Shown: in pieces, positions 43,407-52,132 of the stretch
Layout: every line of letters begins with the position of its first letter
How positions within the stretch are numbered: the first letter of the stretch is position 1
DNA from: Joyebacterum sp964521425
GTDB taxonomy: Bacteria > Joyebacterota > Joyebacteria > Joyebacterales > Joyebacteraceae
NCBI GenBank assembly: GCA_964521425.1
Contig: CAZFRO010000005.1
Location: 1-64,000 of the forward strand
Length of the DNA: 64,000 bases
Direction: 5' to 3'
Made by a program: the position numbers and the translations under genes
Notes under the pieces: generated by a model
The model's database searches: none
What the model was told of the DNA's origin: nothing
What the model saw: the letters and a program-made list of their open reading frames with translations, nothing else

Positions 43407-45050
43407 CTACATCCGTTCGGGCGCAGCGATGCCGAGCAGCCTGAGGCCGCTCTTGAGCACGGTCCGCGTAGCCTGAGACAGAAACAGGCGTGCGGCCGTC
43501 GTTACAGGATCGTCCGTGACGATGCGGTTGTTGTGATAGTAGGCGTGGAACCTGGCCGAGACATCCCTTAGGTACGTCGTCAGTCTGTGTGGCTCGCGCG
43601 CCTCGGCGGCACTCTCGATGAGCCGCGGGAAGTCGGCGAGCATGAGGACCAGCTGACAGGCGTCGCCCTTCCCCACGTCGGATAGATCGATGTCATCCGA
43701 CGACTGGACCGCCTGCCCCCTGTCTTCAGCGAAGCGGATGAGACTCGACACTCGCGCGTGCGCATACTGCACGTAAAAGACGGGGTTCTCATCGGTCTCC
43801 TGTCTCGCCAGATCCAGATCAAAGTCAAGATGCGACGCCTGCTTCCGCATGAGGAAGAAGAACTTCGCCACATCCACTCCGACATCTGCGACGAGTTCGC
43901 TGAGCGTGACCAGCCGCCCGGCCCGCTTGGACATCTTGACCTGCTTGCCGCCCTCGATGAAGTTCACCTGCTGGATTATCTGAACCTCAAGACGCTCCCT
44001 GGGATGCCCGAGAATCTCGAGAGTCGCGTACATCTCTGCGATGTGCGCGTGATGGTCCGGTCCCCAGAGATCGATGACGGGGTCGAACCCGCGTGCGAAC
44101 TTGTCGAGGTGATAAGCAGCGTCGGGAAGGAGATACGTGGGAAGCCCGTCGCTCTTCACGATGACCTTGTCATCGTTCGTGCCGTGCGGCGTGGTCTTAA
44201 GCCAGACGGCGCCTTCCTTCTCGTACGTCTCCCCCGATGACTTGAGTTTGTCGAGCACGTTCTCAACTGCCCCAATGTCCCTGAGTTCGCTCTCGTAGAA
44301 CCAGCGGTCGTACTCGACCCCGAAGTTCTCGAGATCATTCCTCTGTTCCAGGACGATCGCATCGATCGCGGCATTCCTCAAGTACTCGAGCCGCTCGGCC
44401 TCGGCCATCTCCCTCAGCCTCGGATCCTGAGCAAGGAGCCTCTCGGCGATCTCCTTCAGGTACTCGCCGTGGTACCCGCCCTCAGGGATCTCCCACTTCT
44501 CGCCGAGGATCTCCTTCACGCGGGCATCGACGGAGAGCGCCAGCTTCTCGACCTGGCGGCCTGCGTCGTTCACGTAGTACTCGCGCTGGACTTCCACCCC
44601 GGTCGCGCTCAGAAGCCGCCCCATCGCATCTCCGACCGCGGCTGCACGCGCGCTCACGATGTTCAGGGGGCCTGTGGGATTGGCGCTCACGAACTCGATC
44701 TGGATCTTCCGACCCTTCCCGCCGTCGGAGGAACCGTAGTCCTCACCCTGGGACACGACCTGTCTCAGGATGTCCTCGTACCACGGCGCGGCGAATCGGA
44801 AGTTGATGAATCCCGGCCCCGCGATCTCGACGCTCTCGACGAACGATTGATCCAACTCAAGCGCATCGATAAGCTCTTGGGCTATCTCTCGAGGGTTCCT
44901 CTTCGCCTTCTTCGCAAGAATCAGGGCGAGATTGGTCGATGCGTCACCGTGCGACGGATCACGCGGTGGCGACACCTCGATGCCGTCGCATTCGAGGCCA
45001 AGCCGGCTGGCGGCGGCTGTGAGTATCTTGATCAGGTCCTTCTGATACAC
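43407..45050 (-). CDS. argS: Arginyl-tRNA synthetase
   Basis: The 547-residue product has the ArgRS layout: N-terminal additional domain (about 5-90), class-I catalytic domain starting at EFVSANPTGPL (about 113-123), KMSKRAGRLVTLSEL (about 353-367) and the DALR anticodon-binding domain (about 425-547). It charges tRNA-Arg in the cytoplasm. The place of the HIGH motif (normally HVGH after NPTGPL) reads NIVS, confirmed on the DNA, so both His are replaced; the rest of the site looks intact. GTG at 45050 follows GGAG. It lies between a nitroreductase gene and the DAK2-DegV fusion, all on one strand. Confidence 0.95.
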   Translation of the reverse strand: MYQKDLIKILTAAASRLGLECDGIEVSPPRDPSHGDASTNLALILAKKAKRNPREIAQELIDALELDQSFVESVEIAGPGFINFRFAAPWYEDILRQVVSQGEDYGSSDGGKGRKIQIEFVSANPTGPLNIVSARAAAVGDAMGRLLSATGVEVQREYYVNDAGRQVEKLALSVDARVKEILGEKWEIPEGGYHGEYLKEIAERLLAQDPRLREMAEAERLEYLRNAAIDAIVLEQRNDLENFGVEYDRWFYESELRDIGAVENVLDKLKSSGETYEKEGAVWLKTTPHGTNDDKVIVKSDGLPTYLLPDAAYHLDKFARGFDPVIDLWGPDHHAHIAEMYATLEILGHPRERLEVQIIQQVNFIEGGKQVKMSKRAGRLVTLSELVADVGVDVAKFFFLMRKQASHLDFDLDLARQETDENPVFYVQYAHARVSSLIRFAEDRGQAVQSSDDIDLSDVGKGDACQLVLMLADFPRLIESAAEAREPHRLTTYLRDVSARFHAYYHNNRIVTDDPVTTAARLFLSQATRTVLKSGLRLLGIAAPERM

Positions 45051-45077
45051 ATCTACGCTCCATGCTGGTTCTGCTGC

Positions 45078-45869
45078 TTAGTCGGAATCCGCGTCGGAGT
45101 CCTCCCCGAGTCCGCGGAGGTCGAATCCGCATTGCTCGAGCTGCTCGAGCAGAACGTCGGGCGACGGGAACCACTGCCCCCACTTCCTGCCCATGTGTTC
45201 GGTCCAGCTGTAGTCATCGTAAGTAAAGGTCTCCGCCCTCTCCCCCTCGAGCTTCACCATGGCCTTCGCCTTCCTGTAGTAATCCTGGGCGAGATAGCCT
45301 TCGTCCATGACGCGCGCGGCATCCTCGATGTCGGCATCGCTGAAATCGGGATACTTGCCCTCGAAGAGGTGGAAGTCCATCGGGTACCGCGGGCGCGGCG
45401 GTGGGTTCTCCGCGGGATAGCCCATTGTGAGTTCGACAAGCGGAAAGACCCGCCGCGGAAGATCGAAGCGTTCGATCACCTCGTCCGCCCGAAACGGCGT
45501 CCCACCAAGGAAACAGCTGCCCATCCCCAGACTCTCGGCAGCTATCACCATGTTCTCTGCCATGAGCACGGCGTCCTGAAACCCGAAGAGGAGCAGTGTG
45601 AGATCGGTTGTCACCATCGGCCAAGCTCGCCCGGCCATGATCGTCTCGAGACGATGCGCATCAACACAGATCGTGAACAGAAGCGGTGCGGCGAACGGGA
45701 CGCCCTTGGGCCCGCGGCTCAGAAGCACGCTCCCGAGCTGCGCGGCGAACGGCGCCTGCTGGCCGACGCGCACGACCGTCTCGATCACTTCGTCCGAAGG
45801 CATGCGGTCTTCGTATCGCCTGAGCGACTTCCTCGCTAGCATGGCGTCTATGACTTCGTTTCTGATCAT
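45078..45869 (-). CDS. Nitroreductase-family flavoprotein
   Basis: The 263-residue product begins MIRNEVIDAMLARKSLRRYEDR, the FMN-phosphate binding start of NAD(P)H-dependent nitroreductases, and keeps AAESLGMGSCFLGG (about 139-152) and the P-x-x-LTMGYPAENPPPRPR end of the core. About 80 extra residues at the C terminus (ARVMDEGYLAQDYY ... TYDDYSWTEHMGRKWG) are unusual for the family. ATG at 45869 follows GGGAGGAGGAG; a longer open frame upstream would be Arg-rich noise. It is preceded by a second, shorter nitroreductase on the same strand. Substrate unknown. Confidence 0.88.
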   Translation of the reverse strand: MIRNEVIDAMLARKSLRRYEDRMPSDEVIETVVRVGQQAPFAAQLGSVLLSRGPKGVPFAAPLLFTICVDAHRLETIMAGRAWPMVTTDLTLLLFGFQDAVLMAENMVIAAESLGMGSCFLGGTPFRADEVIERFDLPRRVFPLVELTMGYPAENPPPRPRYPMDFHLFEGKYPDFSDADIEDAARVMDEGYLAQDYYRKAKAMVKLEGERAETFTYDDYSWTEHMGRKWGQWFPSPDVLLEQLEQCGFDLRGLGEDSDADSD

Positions 45870-45960
45870 GAGGCTCCTCCTCCCATGGAGTCCTGCCTCC
45901 CGCTGAACCTGCAAACGGTGGCGACCACGCATAAGCACAGTTGCTGCCAACGCTCGGGTG

Positions 45961-46458
45961 TTACCAGCGCTCGTTGTGCACACGCTCTTCGTCGTACTGG
46001 GTACGTGCTTCCTTGTGTTCGTCCGAGTGTCCGATCGCCAGGACGGAGACCGGAACGACCCCTTCGGAAATCGCCAGGAGGCTCTTCACGGCATCGACGC
46101 GATCGTCGTTCGGATGACATCCCAGCCAGACACTGCCGAGGCCAATCATCGTCGCCGCGATCAGGATGTTCTCGGTTGCGGCGAACGAATCCTGGTCCCA
46201 GTACTTCCGGGACTCCGATGGCACACCGCACACGATGATCGCAAGCGGCGCCTCATGGAGCATCTTCCAGTAGGGCGCGCTGTCGGCGAGCGCATCAAGC
46301 GTGGCGCGCTCGGTCACGACAACGAAGTGCCACGGCTTGATGTTCTTCCCTGACGGCGCAGCCATCGCGGCGTCAAGGAGCATCCGAACCTGGTCTTCGC
46401 CGACCGGCTCGTCCGTGTATCTCCTGATGCTTCTTCTGGCCAGAATCGGTTCGATCAT
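45961..46458 (-). CDS. Nitroreductase-family flavoprotein, short form
   Basis: The 165-residue product starts MIEPILARRSIRRYTDEPV and has PSGKNIKPWHFVVV (about 36-49), NILIAATMIGLGSVWLG (about 97-113) and a C-terminal IGHSDEHKEAR, the layout of short, dimeric, FMN-dependent nitroreductases. It is 92 bases upstream of the longer homologue, and the two share only the family motifs, so they are not a recent duplication. Confidence 0.9.
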   Translation of the reverse strand: MIEPILARRSIRRYTDEPVGEDQVRMLLDAAMAAPSGKNIKPWHFVVVTERATLDALADSAPYWKMLHEAPLAIIVCGVPSESRKYWDQDSFAATENILIAATMIGLGSVWLGCHPNDDRVDAVKSLLAISEGVVPVSVLAIGHSDEHKEARTQYDEERVHNERW

Positions 46459-46494
46459 GCCATCGGTCCCCTACTCGGCGGATGCATGCGCTAG

Positions 46495-46851
46495 TTAGGC
46501 TTCGCGCGTCAACAGGCCGGACATCTCAAGCAAGAGCTGCGACCAATCTCCAGCCTCGCGCGCCATTTCGGTCCTCGTGTCCTCGTCAGCCCAGACCTGT
46601 TCCCAGTTGCGATGCCAAAGCGATAGCCGGCGCTGCAGTTCCGCAAGGTCTCCCAGCTTGGCAGGATCAACATCGGCGGCCGTCCACTCTATGAAGAGCG
46701 CGCTCTCACGCACTAGTCGTGACACAACCTCCTCGTGGTCCGGTCGATCAGCATACGAGCGAATGCGCAGGAGATTCGCTGCGAGGCCCCCGAGGCGAAC
46801 TGGAACTTCGTCGCGGAGGTACCGTGTCCGTATGGTCGTCCAGGAACTCAT
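46495..46851 (-). CDS. Small protein of unknown function coupled to DUF5674 gene
   Basis: The 118-residue product (MSSWTTIRTRYLRDEVPVRLGGLAANLLRIRS...) is predicted helical and soluble, with several Trp (SLWHRNWEQVWADED). The ATG overlaps the TGA of the upstream DUF5674 gene (ATGA, 46851-46848), a sign of translational coupling, and GGGGGAG lies just upstream. I do not recognise the family. Confidence 0.7.
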   Translation of the reverse strand: MSSWTTIRTRYLRDEVPVRLGGLAANLLRIRSYADRPDHEEVVSRLVRESALFIEWTAADVDPAKLGDLAELQRRLSLWHRNWEQVWADEDTRTEMAREAGDWSQLLLEMSGLLTREA

Positions 46852-47183
46852 CGCTCCCCCAGCAGGTTCGTCGTGATCTGCGTGATCTGCATCCGAAGAG
46901 CCTTGTCCTCGATATCCATCGAGAAGTTCCCTTGACCCGGACGAAGGTTGATCAGTGACTCGTATGTCACTTCCTGGGTAACGGGAATCCAATCAGCTCC
47001 CCAGACATTCTCTTGGGAACTGCCAGCGTCCAACAAGGCAGCCTCGCAGTCGGCGTGAAGGGCTCCCCCACCTGCCAAGACGCCTAGGCGGATGTCAACG
47101 GCGAGCTTGATGTAGTTTTCAAGTTGCTCGAGCATCTCTGCGATCTGTGCCGGCGACGCCTTCTCTCGGATGATGTGGATCAA
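46848..47183 (-). CDS. DUF5674 family protein
   Basis: The 111-residue product has the pattern of DUF5674: IKLAVDIRLGVLAGGGALHADCEAALLDAGS, ENVWGADWIP, and YESLINLRPGQGNFSMDIED. The function of the family is unknown; it is small and cytoplasmic. It overlaps the next gene by four bases. The 94 bases upstream (47184-47277), up to the rsfS stop, show no clear promoter. Confidence 0.82.
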   Translation of the reverse strand: MIHIIREKASPAQIAEMLEQLENYIKLAVDIRLGVLAGGGALHADCEAALLDAGSSQENVWGADWIPVTQEVTYESLINLRPGQGNFSMDIEDKALRMQITQITTNLLGER

Positions 47184-47277
47184 CGCCCCTCCCTGGAAGA
47201 TACGCCATCTATGAACTCAACCTCACCCCCACATCATACCATGCGTCGCTCCCCAAGAGCGCACGTGTGCCTAACCC

Positions 47278-47670
47278 CTACTCGGCGTCGGACGGCGCGG
47301 TGTCCTCGTAGGTCTCGACCGGCGCATCGCCCCACAGGTCCTCGAGCCGGTAGTAGTCGCGACGCTCCCTGTCGAAGACGTGGATCACGATATCAACGTA
47401 ATCGAGAAGGATCCACTGCTTCGCTTCCCCGCCCTCCGTGTGCCAGACACGGTCGCCGTCGTCCCTCAAACCCCTGGTAATGGCCTCCGCGATGGCGCCG
47501 ACCTGAACGCTGCTCTTCCCATGACAGATCAGGAAGTAGTCGCAGCTCGTGGTCAGCCCTCTCAGGTCGAGGGCGATCACGCCTTCGGCCTTCCTCGAGA
47601 GGGCCAGGTCGGCCGCTCGGCTCAGCATATCCTTCAGCTGCTCATCTGTTGTCGTCTTCTTCTTCGGCAA
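47278..47670 (-). CDS. rsfS: Ribosomal silencing factor RsfS
   Basis: The 130-residue product has the RsfS/Iojap core: KAEGVIALDLRGLTTSCDYFLICHGKS (about 28-54), QVGAIAEAI and WILLDYVDIVIHVFDRERRDYYRLEDLWGDA (about 86-116). RsfS binds ribosomal protein L14 and blocks subunit joining when nutrients are low. TTG at 47670 follows GGGGAG, which lies inside the end of the rseC-like gene; the genes are 3 bases apart. It is the last gene of the long minus-strand run that starts at rnfC. Confidence 0.95.
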   Translation of the reverse strand: MPKKKTTTDEQLKDMLSRAADLALSRKAEGVIALDLRGLTTSCDYFLICHGKSSVQVGAIAEAITRGLRDDGDRVWHTEGGEAKQWILLDYVDIVIHVFDRERRDYYRLEDLWGDAPVETYEDTAPSDAE

Positions 47671-47673
47671 GAG

Positions 47674-48141
47674 CTACTCCCCTATCCCCGTATCGTGAAT
47701 CGACCTGTTGCGCTCATCCACTTCGTCGGGTGACAGAATGCGCACAACCGTAGCTTCGTGTGTCTCAGTCTTTCTCACTCTGGAATCATACAGCGCGACT
47801 CCGACAAACGACACAACCAGGAAGACCACCGCCAACACAATCGGCAGCACCGCCTCCTCGGCTCCCCCCGTGATCCAGTTCCCAACCACGAACCCCAGAA
47901 TCGTCAGGAAAACGGGTACCATGTAGATAATGAACGCGGCCGACACGACCTTGCCGCTGCTGATCTCAATCTCAACGGTGTCGCCCTGAACGGATCCGAG
48001 CCCGTTTCTGGCAAGCAGAAGAACGTCTTGTCCGTCCTCTCCGACGATGCAGATTCCGCAGTTCTTGCACCCACCGGACATCGGCATACTGACAACTGCT
48101 GCCTCATCCTCGACGGATACTACAATGCCTGTCTCAATCAC
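47674..48141 (-). CDS. rseC: RseC/MucC-family membrane protein
   Basis: The 155-residue product has the four-Cys motif CKNCGIC (one further Cys missing by my reading) in its N-terminal domain, followed by two membrane helices (about 80-100 and 110-130), the layout of RseC. In other bacteria RseC-type proteins act with Rnf-like SoxR-reducing complexes, which fits the Rnf operon upstream. GTG at 48141 follows GAGGAGG at 8 bases and overlaps the end of the upstream transporter gene; a TTG at 48162 is too close to its own Shine-Dalgarno. Confidence 0.85.
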   Translation of the reverse strand: MIETGIVVSVEDEAAVVSMPMSGGCKNCGICIVGEDGQDVLLLARNGLGSVQGDTVEIEISSGKVVSAAFIIYMVPVFLTILGFVVGNWITGGAEEAVLPIVLAVVFLVVSFVGVALYDSRVRKTETHEATVVRILSPDEVDERNRSIHDTGIGE

Positions 48142-48652
48142 GTACGAATCCTCCTCTATCAATCCTCCTGAGCGCGAAGAGCGCGACGAGCCCCGTGCCG
48201 AGACCGGCGACAGCAGCCATGAGTATGGCGGCCGGTGCGAACCGCGCGGCAGGCCCGGGCCCAGTGAAGAGGATCGCGACGACGCTCAGCTGGGCCAGAT
48301 TGTGGAAGAGCGCGCCCACGAGACTCACACCGACGACTCCGAGCGGTGGGGCCAGAAGTCTGAAGGTGACCCACATCGCGAGCGTCGCAGCGACACCACC
48401 CGAGAGCGCCATGGCAAACGACGGACCCAGAAACGTCCCGACCAGGAGAGATGACACGCAAACCCTCAGAACGGTCAGGACCATAGCGTCGCCTACACCC
48501 ATGGCAATGATAGCATAGACGGTGACGATGTTCGCTAGTCCCAGCCTCACAAACGGCAGCGGCAGCGGCAGCGTGCTCTCCAGCACATGGAGCACCAGGG
48601 AGGCCGCCAGCAGCATCCCGAGCCTGGCCACTCTGTTCGCAGGGCTCCTCAT
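48134..48652 (-). CDS. Gx transporter / heptaprenyl diphosphate synthase component I family membrane protein
   Basis: The 172-residue product has five or six membrane helices and the family signatures LPFVRLGLANIVTVYAI (about 33-49) and GALFHNLAQL (about 115-124). Members are ECF-type substrate-binding components of unknown substrate, often annotated as component I of heptaprenyl diphosphate synthase, and are commonly found beside NusG-II and ApbE genes. Its ATG directly follows the stop of the NusG-II gene, without a gap. Confidence 0.87.
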   Translation of the reverse strand: MRSPANRVARLGMLLAASLVLHVLESTLPLPLPFVRLGLANIVTVYAIIAMGVGDAMVLTVLRVCVSSLLVGTFLGPSFAMALSGGVAATLAMWVTFRLLAPPLGVVGVSLVGALFHNLAQLSVVAILFTGPGPAARFAPAAILMAAVAGLGTGLVALFALRRIDRGGFVRD

Positions 48653-49045
48653 CTATCTCGTGACCGCATCGATTGCCGGCCGTCCTTCCCCCAGAACCAT
48701 CACCACGACTTGATTGGGGACACACACGATACTGCTGCCGGGGGTGCTGACTCTACCCATCCCGACGCAGATGTGTTGCCTGCAGGGGGATGACTCTATC
48801 CAGACCTGCCCTGCCTCCACTGTGACGATTGTGTCTCCCTTGGGTCCCGGGACAACCAGCTCACCGTCCTCCGTGAGGTCAAGCGTCTCCGCAAACCCAC
48901 CGGCGCCCTCGACGACCACGGAACCGCCTCTTCCCTGCCTCCCGCCGAGTGGAAGAACGAACAACAGAAGCGCCGCCACCACCATGAGGAGAAGCAGCAG
49001 TCTGTCTGCCGGCGTCACGATATGTCGTTCAGTCCCAAGCCGCAT
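48653..49045 (-). CDS. NusG domain II-containing membrane protein
   Basis: The 130-residue product has one N-terminal membrane helix (about 16-35) and a NusG domain-II-like beta barrel with SPCRQHICVGMGRVSTPGSSIVCVPNQVVV (about 87-116), the conserved Cys-containing signature of this family. Function unknown; the gene regularly accompanies the Gx transporter and ApbE, as here. Confidence 0.9.
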   Translation of the reverse strand: MRLGTERHIVTPADRLLLLLMVVAALLLFVLPLGGRQGRGGSVVVEGAGGFAETLDLTEDGELVVPGPKGDTIVTVEAGQVWIESSPCRQHICVGMGRVSTPGSSIVCVPNQVVVMVLGEGRPAIDAVTR

Positions 49046-49064
49046 GACTCACGAAGCCCTTCTG

Positions 49065-50099
49065 TCAATCGCACCACACGAAGTCTGTCTCTCTGCCGCA
49101 GCTCCCGCACGCCCCATTCGAGACACCGCCAACATCCGTGGCGTAACCCGTGCGCGAGACAAGCACGTGTCCGCACTTGGGGCAGCATGTGTCCTCCGAT
49201 GCCGCGCTCCTGTCGGCATTCCCCAGATATATATACTGGAGCTTCTCTCTGGCGATTCCGTAGGCGCGCTCGAGTGTCTCGATCGGCGTTGCCGGTATCT
49301 TCATCTTGTTGGTTGGGAAATACCGCGAGATGTGAAGCGGAATCGACGGTGAGATGTCGGCGAGGAAACCGACCATCTCACGAAGCTCGTCATCCGAATC
49401 GTTGAGACCCGGGATGATGAGATTCGTGACCTCGAGATGAACGCGCGTGGCCGCCAGCTGAATCGTCCGTCTGGCAGCCTCGGAGCCGTCGACGTGGCAG
49501 TAACGCTTGTAGAAGTCACCGTGCATCGACTTGAGATCAACGTTCATCGCGTCGATGACTGGAAGAAGCTCCAGAAGCGGTTCTTCGTTGATGACTCCGT
49601 TCGTGACGAGGATGTTCTTGAGCCCCTGCTCGTGTGCGAGCGCGCCCGTGTCGAGGATGTACTCGAACCAAACGAGTGGCTCGGTATATGTGTATGCGAT
49701 GCCGAATGAGTCGTTCTTGAGGGCAGCGCGGACCAGTTCCTCCGGCGAGAGCGGGTCCGTGGCCGCCGGCGCCTGTGAGATCATCCAGTTCTGACAGAAC
49801 TCGCATCTCAGATTGCAGCCGTTGCAGGCTACGGAGAGCACCTGGCGTCCCGGGCAGAAGTGAAAGAGCGGCTTCTTCTCAACCGGGTCCATCGACACGG
49901 TCACGCACTGTCCGTAGTTGTCCGCGTAGAGCGTGCCGTCCCGGTTCACCCTGCCGAGACAGATCCCGTGCCCCTCGTCGGGGATACGACATCTCTGAGG
50001 ACAGAGTTCGCACTCGACACGCCCTTGGTCGAGCTTCGTCCAGTACTTCGCCTCAGTCACACGCCGCTCCGGATAACGGACCGGTCTCCCGGCCCTCAC
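49065..50099 (-). CDS. AmmeMemoRadiSam system radical SAM enzyme
   Basis: The 344-residue product has an N-terminal Cys cluster (CELCPQRCRIPDEGHGICLGR, about 35-55), the radical-SAM CxxxCxxC in CNLRCEFCQNW (about 95-105) and the family segments YTEPLVWFEY and VDLKSMHGDFYKRYC. This matches the radical SAM member of the AMMECR1-Memo-radical SAM group, whose reaction is not settled. The other two members are not in the window. GTG at 50099 or an internal GTG (VTEAKYW) may be the start. A C-terminal CPKCGHV...CGSCG zinc-ribbon-like pair is present. Confidence 0.92.
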   Translation of the reverse strand: MRAGRPVRYPERRVTEAKYWTKLDQGRVECELCPQRCRIPDEGHGICLGRVNRDGTLYADNYGQCVTVSMDPVEKKPLFHFCPGRQVLSVACNGCNLRCEFCQNWMISQAPAATDPLSPEELVRAALKNDSFGIAYTYTEPLVWFEYILDTGALAHEQGLKNILVTNGVINEEPLLELLPVIDAMNVDLKSMHGDFYKRYCHVDGSEAARRTIQLAATRVHLEVTNLIIPGLNDSDDELREMVGFLADISPSIPLHISRYFPTNKMKIPATPIETLERAYGIAREKLQYIYLGNADRSAASEDTCCPKCGHVLVSRTGYATDVGGVSNGACGSCGRETDFVWCD

Positions 50100-50113
50100 C
50101 TACCTGCTTCGCC

Positions 50114-51154
50114 CTACTCGCTCCGTTCGAATCGTCCTTCAAGACCCGACGAGATGAGAATCTCTCCGATGTCCTCCCCCCCGGTGACGATGATCGCCTC
50201 AAGCCCCTCAGTGCGCTCGACGAACCGCATCCCTCGCCTCGGGCCCATCACGAACACGGCCGTGGCGAGCGCATCAGCGTCCTCACAGCGCTCGCAGACG
50301 ACGGTTACGCTCACGGTGCTGCGGGCGGGAAGACCGGTCGATGGATCGAGAATGTGATGGTACCTGATGCCGTCCTTGATCATGAATCGCTGGTAGTCGC
50401 CCGACGTTGCGACGCTTCCACTTCCCAGACTGAGCACTCCAAGAAGACCGTCCTGACGCGGGTGCTTGACTCCTACCCTCCAGTTCCCGCCGTCAGGCGG
50501 AAGACCCAGCATTCTCACATCCCCCCCGGCATCTATCACGGCTGCGTCGACACCGGTCGTTCTCAGTATTCTGTACGCCTTATCGACGGCGCGCCCCTTT
50601 GCTATCCCGTCCAGATCGATGTGAACGTCGGTAGCGAGCGTGAGAGCGCCGCTCGTCGGGTGAAGGCGGATTCGGTCGTAGCCAACCGTCGAGAGCGCCC
50701 TGCGGATCTCCATATCGGTCGGGAGATCGTTTCCTTCATCGAATGTCCACAGGTCGATGAGCGGCGCGACGGTGATATCGAACGCCCCGTCCGTCATCCG
50801 TGAGATCGCCTGTGACCGCGAGATGATGGTGGAGACATCGAGGTCTATGTAGAGCTGCTCCTCGCCCGGACTCCGCGAGTTGATCATCCCGACGGCGCTC
50901 TCAGGGCTGAACCTGGTAGCCACGGAATCCAGATGCGCCATCGCAGCGAATGCCTCGTCGATGGCGCCGCTAAGGATCTCCTCGTCCGGATCGATGGCGG
51001 TGATGTTGACGATAGTCCCCATCAGCAATTCGTGTTCGCTGAGCGTCGTGGGTTCGTTTGCCTTCCTCACGACGAAGATGACCATCAGGACAACAATGAG
51101 AACAACCGTAGCGATCTGCCAGACCGTCCGGGTTCGGCTTGCGTTCACGGGCAC
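50114..51154 (-). CDS. apbE: FAD:protein FMN transferase ApbE
   Basis: The 346-residue product has an N-terminal membrane anchor (about 14-30) and the ApbE fold: HLDSVATRFSPESAVGMIN (about 74-92), DLDGIAKGRAVDKA (about 177-190), DAGGDVRMLG and HHILDPSTGLPAR (about 266-278). ApbE attaches FMN to a Thr of Rnf/Nqr subunits outside the cytoplasmic membrane. Its position in the run with rnfG and rnfD makes those its likely substrates. GTG at 51154. Confidence 0.95.
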   Translation of the reverse strand: MPVNASRTRTVWQIATVVLIVVLMVIFVVRKANEPTTLSEHELLMGTIVNITAIDPDEEILSGAIDEAFAAMAHLDSVATRFSPESAVGMINSRSPGEEQLYIDLDVSTIISRSQAISRMTDGAFDITVAPLIDLWTFDEGNDLPTDMEIRRALSTVGYDRIRLHPTSGALTLATDVHIDLDGIAKGRAVDKAYRILRTTGVDAAVIDAGGDVRMLGLPPDGGNWRVGVKHPRQDGLLGVLSLGSGSVATSGDYQRFMIKDGIRYHHILDPSTGLPARSTVSVTVVCERCEDADALATAVFVMGPRRGMRFVERTEGLEAIIVTGGEDIGEILISSGLEGRFERSE

Positions 51155-51174
51155 CCCCTGTGGATTGCAGCAGG

Positions 51175-52128
51175 CTAGCTGGTGATGGCGATGAGCGCGG
51201 ATAGAGCTATCACGGCGCCCAGAATGGCGTGAAGCCGTATCGCCGTCATCTGTGCTTCGAGGAGCGACTTCGGATCGTTGTACCTTTTCCAGCAGTCGGC
51301 GACAACCGTCCGCACAAGACCGAAGGCCAGGATGGCGACGAGGGTGAGCGGTATGAGACAGCCTGTGAAGACGGCGGCGAAGAGCGACACGAATATCAGG
51401 ATCGACAGAGTGACAACCCCGCCACGGGCGGCTGCGCGGGACCCCAGTATCACGACGAGCGTTCGTTTGCCCGCCTGTGAGTCGGACTCCACGTCCGGGA
51501 TCTCATTGACCCAGAGAATGAGCGTTATCGCGAACGAGATTGGAAGCGACGCCACTATGACGTGCCACGACATCGTGCCGGTCTGGACGAAGTACGCGCC
51601 CGCGACCGGGAGAACTCCGAAGTTGAGCGCAACCGCCAGCTCACCCAACCCGCGGTAGCCCAGTCTCAATGGTGGAGCCGTGTAACCGTACGCGGTGAGA
51701 ACGCCGATCACCCCAAGTACGAGAACGAACCAGCCGGGTGTCACGAGACTGAGATGAATGCCGATTGCGGCGCCCAACCCCAGTGCGATCACGAAACCGC
51801 GAAGGAAGTAGCCCTCCGATAACAGGCCGGCCTGGATGAGACCGCTTCCCCCATTGAAGGGGCTTCGCGTCAGACCACTCTGATCGGCTCCGCTCTTCGA
51901 GTCGAAGTAGTCGTTTGCCATGTTGGCGCCGGCATGCAGAGCGATCATCGCGATGAGCGTCTCAATGAAGAGAACCCCGCTGAAGGAGAAACCGTTCGGT
52001 CTCAGCCAGAAGGGAAGCGTCGCTCCGATGAGGACGGGGATGGCCGACGATACGAGAAACGGCGCGCGCAGTGCTCTCATGAAGAGAGCGAACGCACCCG
52101 GTGTCTGAGTTTCCGCTGAATTGGCCAT
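51175..52128 (-). CDS. menA: MenA-like 1,4-dihydroxy-2-naphthoate polyprenyltransferase
   Basis: The 317-residue product has eight or nine membrane helices and the UbiA-superfamily Asp motifs: NMANDYFDSKSGADQ (about 71-85) and NEIPDVESDSQAGKRTLV (about 208-225). The sequence fits MenA, which prenylates DHNA in menaquinone synthesis, better than UbiA. No other men gene is present. It lies directly behind rnfB with 5 bases between the genes, which is an uncommon place for it. Confidence 0.88.
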   Translation of the reverse strand: MANSAETQTPGAFALFMRALRAPFLVSSAIPVLIGATLPFWLRPNGFSFSGVLFIETLIAMIALHAGANMANDYFDSKSGADQSGLTRSPFNGGSGLIQAGLLSEGYFLRGFVIALGLGAAIGIHLSLVTPGWFVLVLGVIGVLTAYGYTAPPLRLGYRGLGELAVALNFGVLPVAGAYFVQTGTMSWHVIVASLPISFAITLILWVNEIPDVESDSQAGKRTLVVILGSRAAARGGVVTLSILIFVSLFAAVFTGCLIPLTLVAILAFGLVRTVVADCWKRYNDPKSLLEAQMTAIRLHAILGAVIALSALIAITS

Positions 52129-52132
52129 GTGC

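Noticed and set aside
44469..45839. 456-residue open frame antisense to argS and the nitroreductase
   Set aside because: It spans two recognised genes on the other strand and has no domain.
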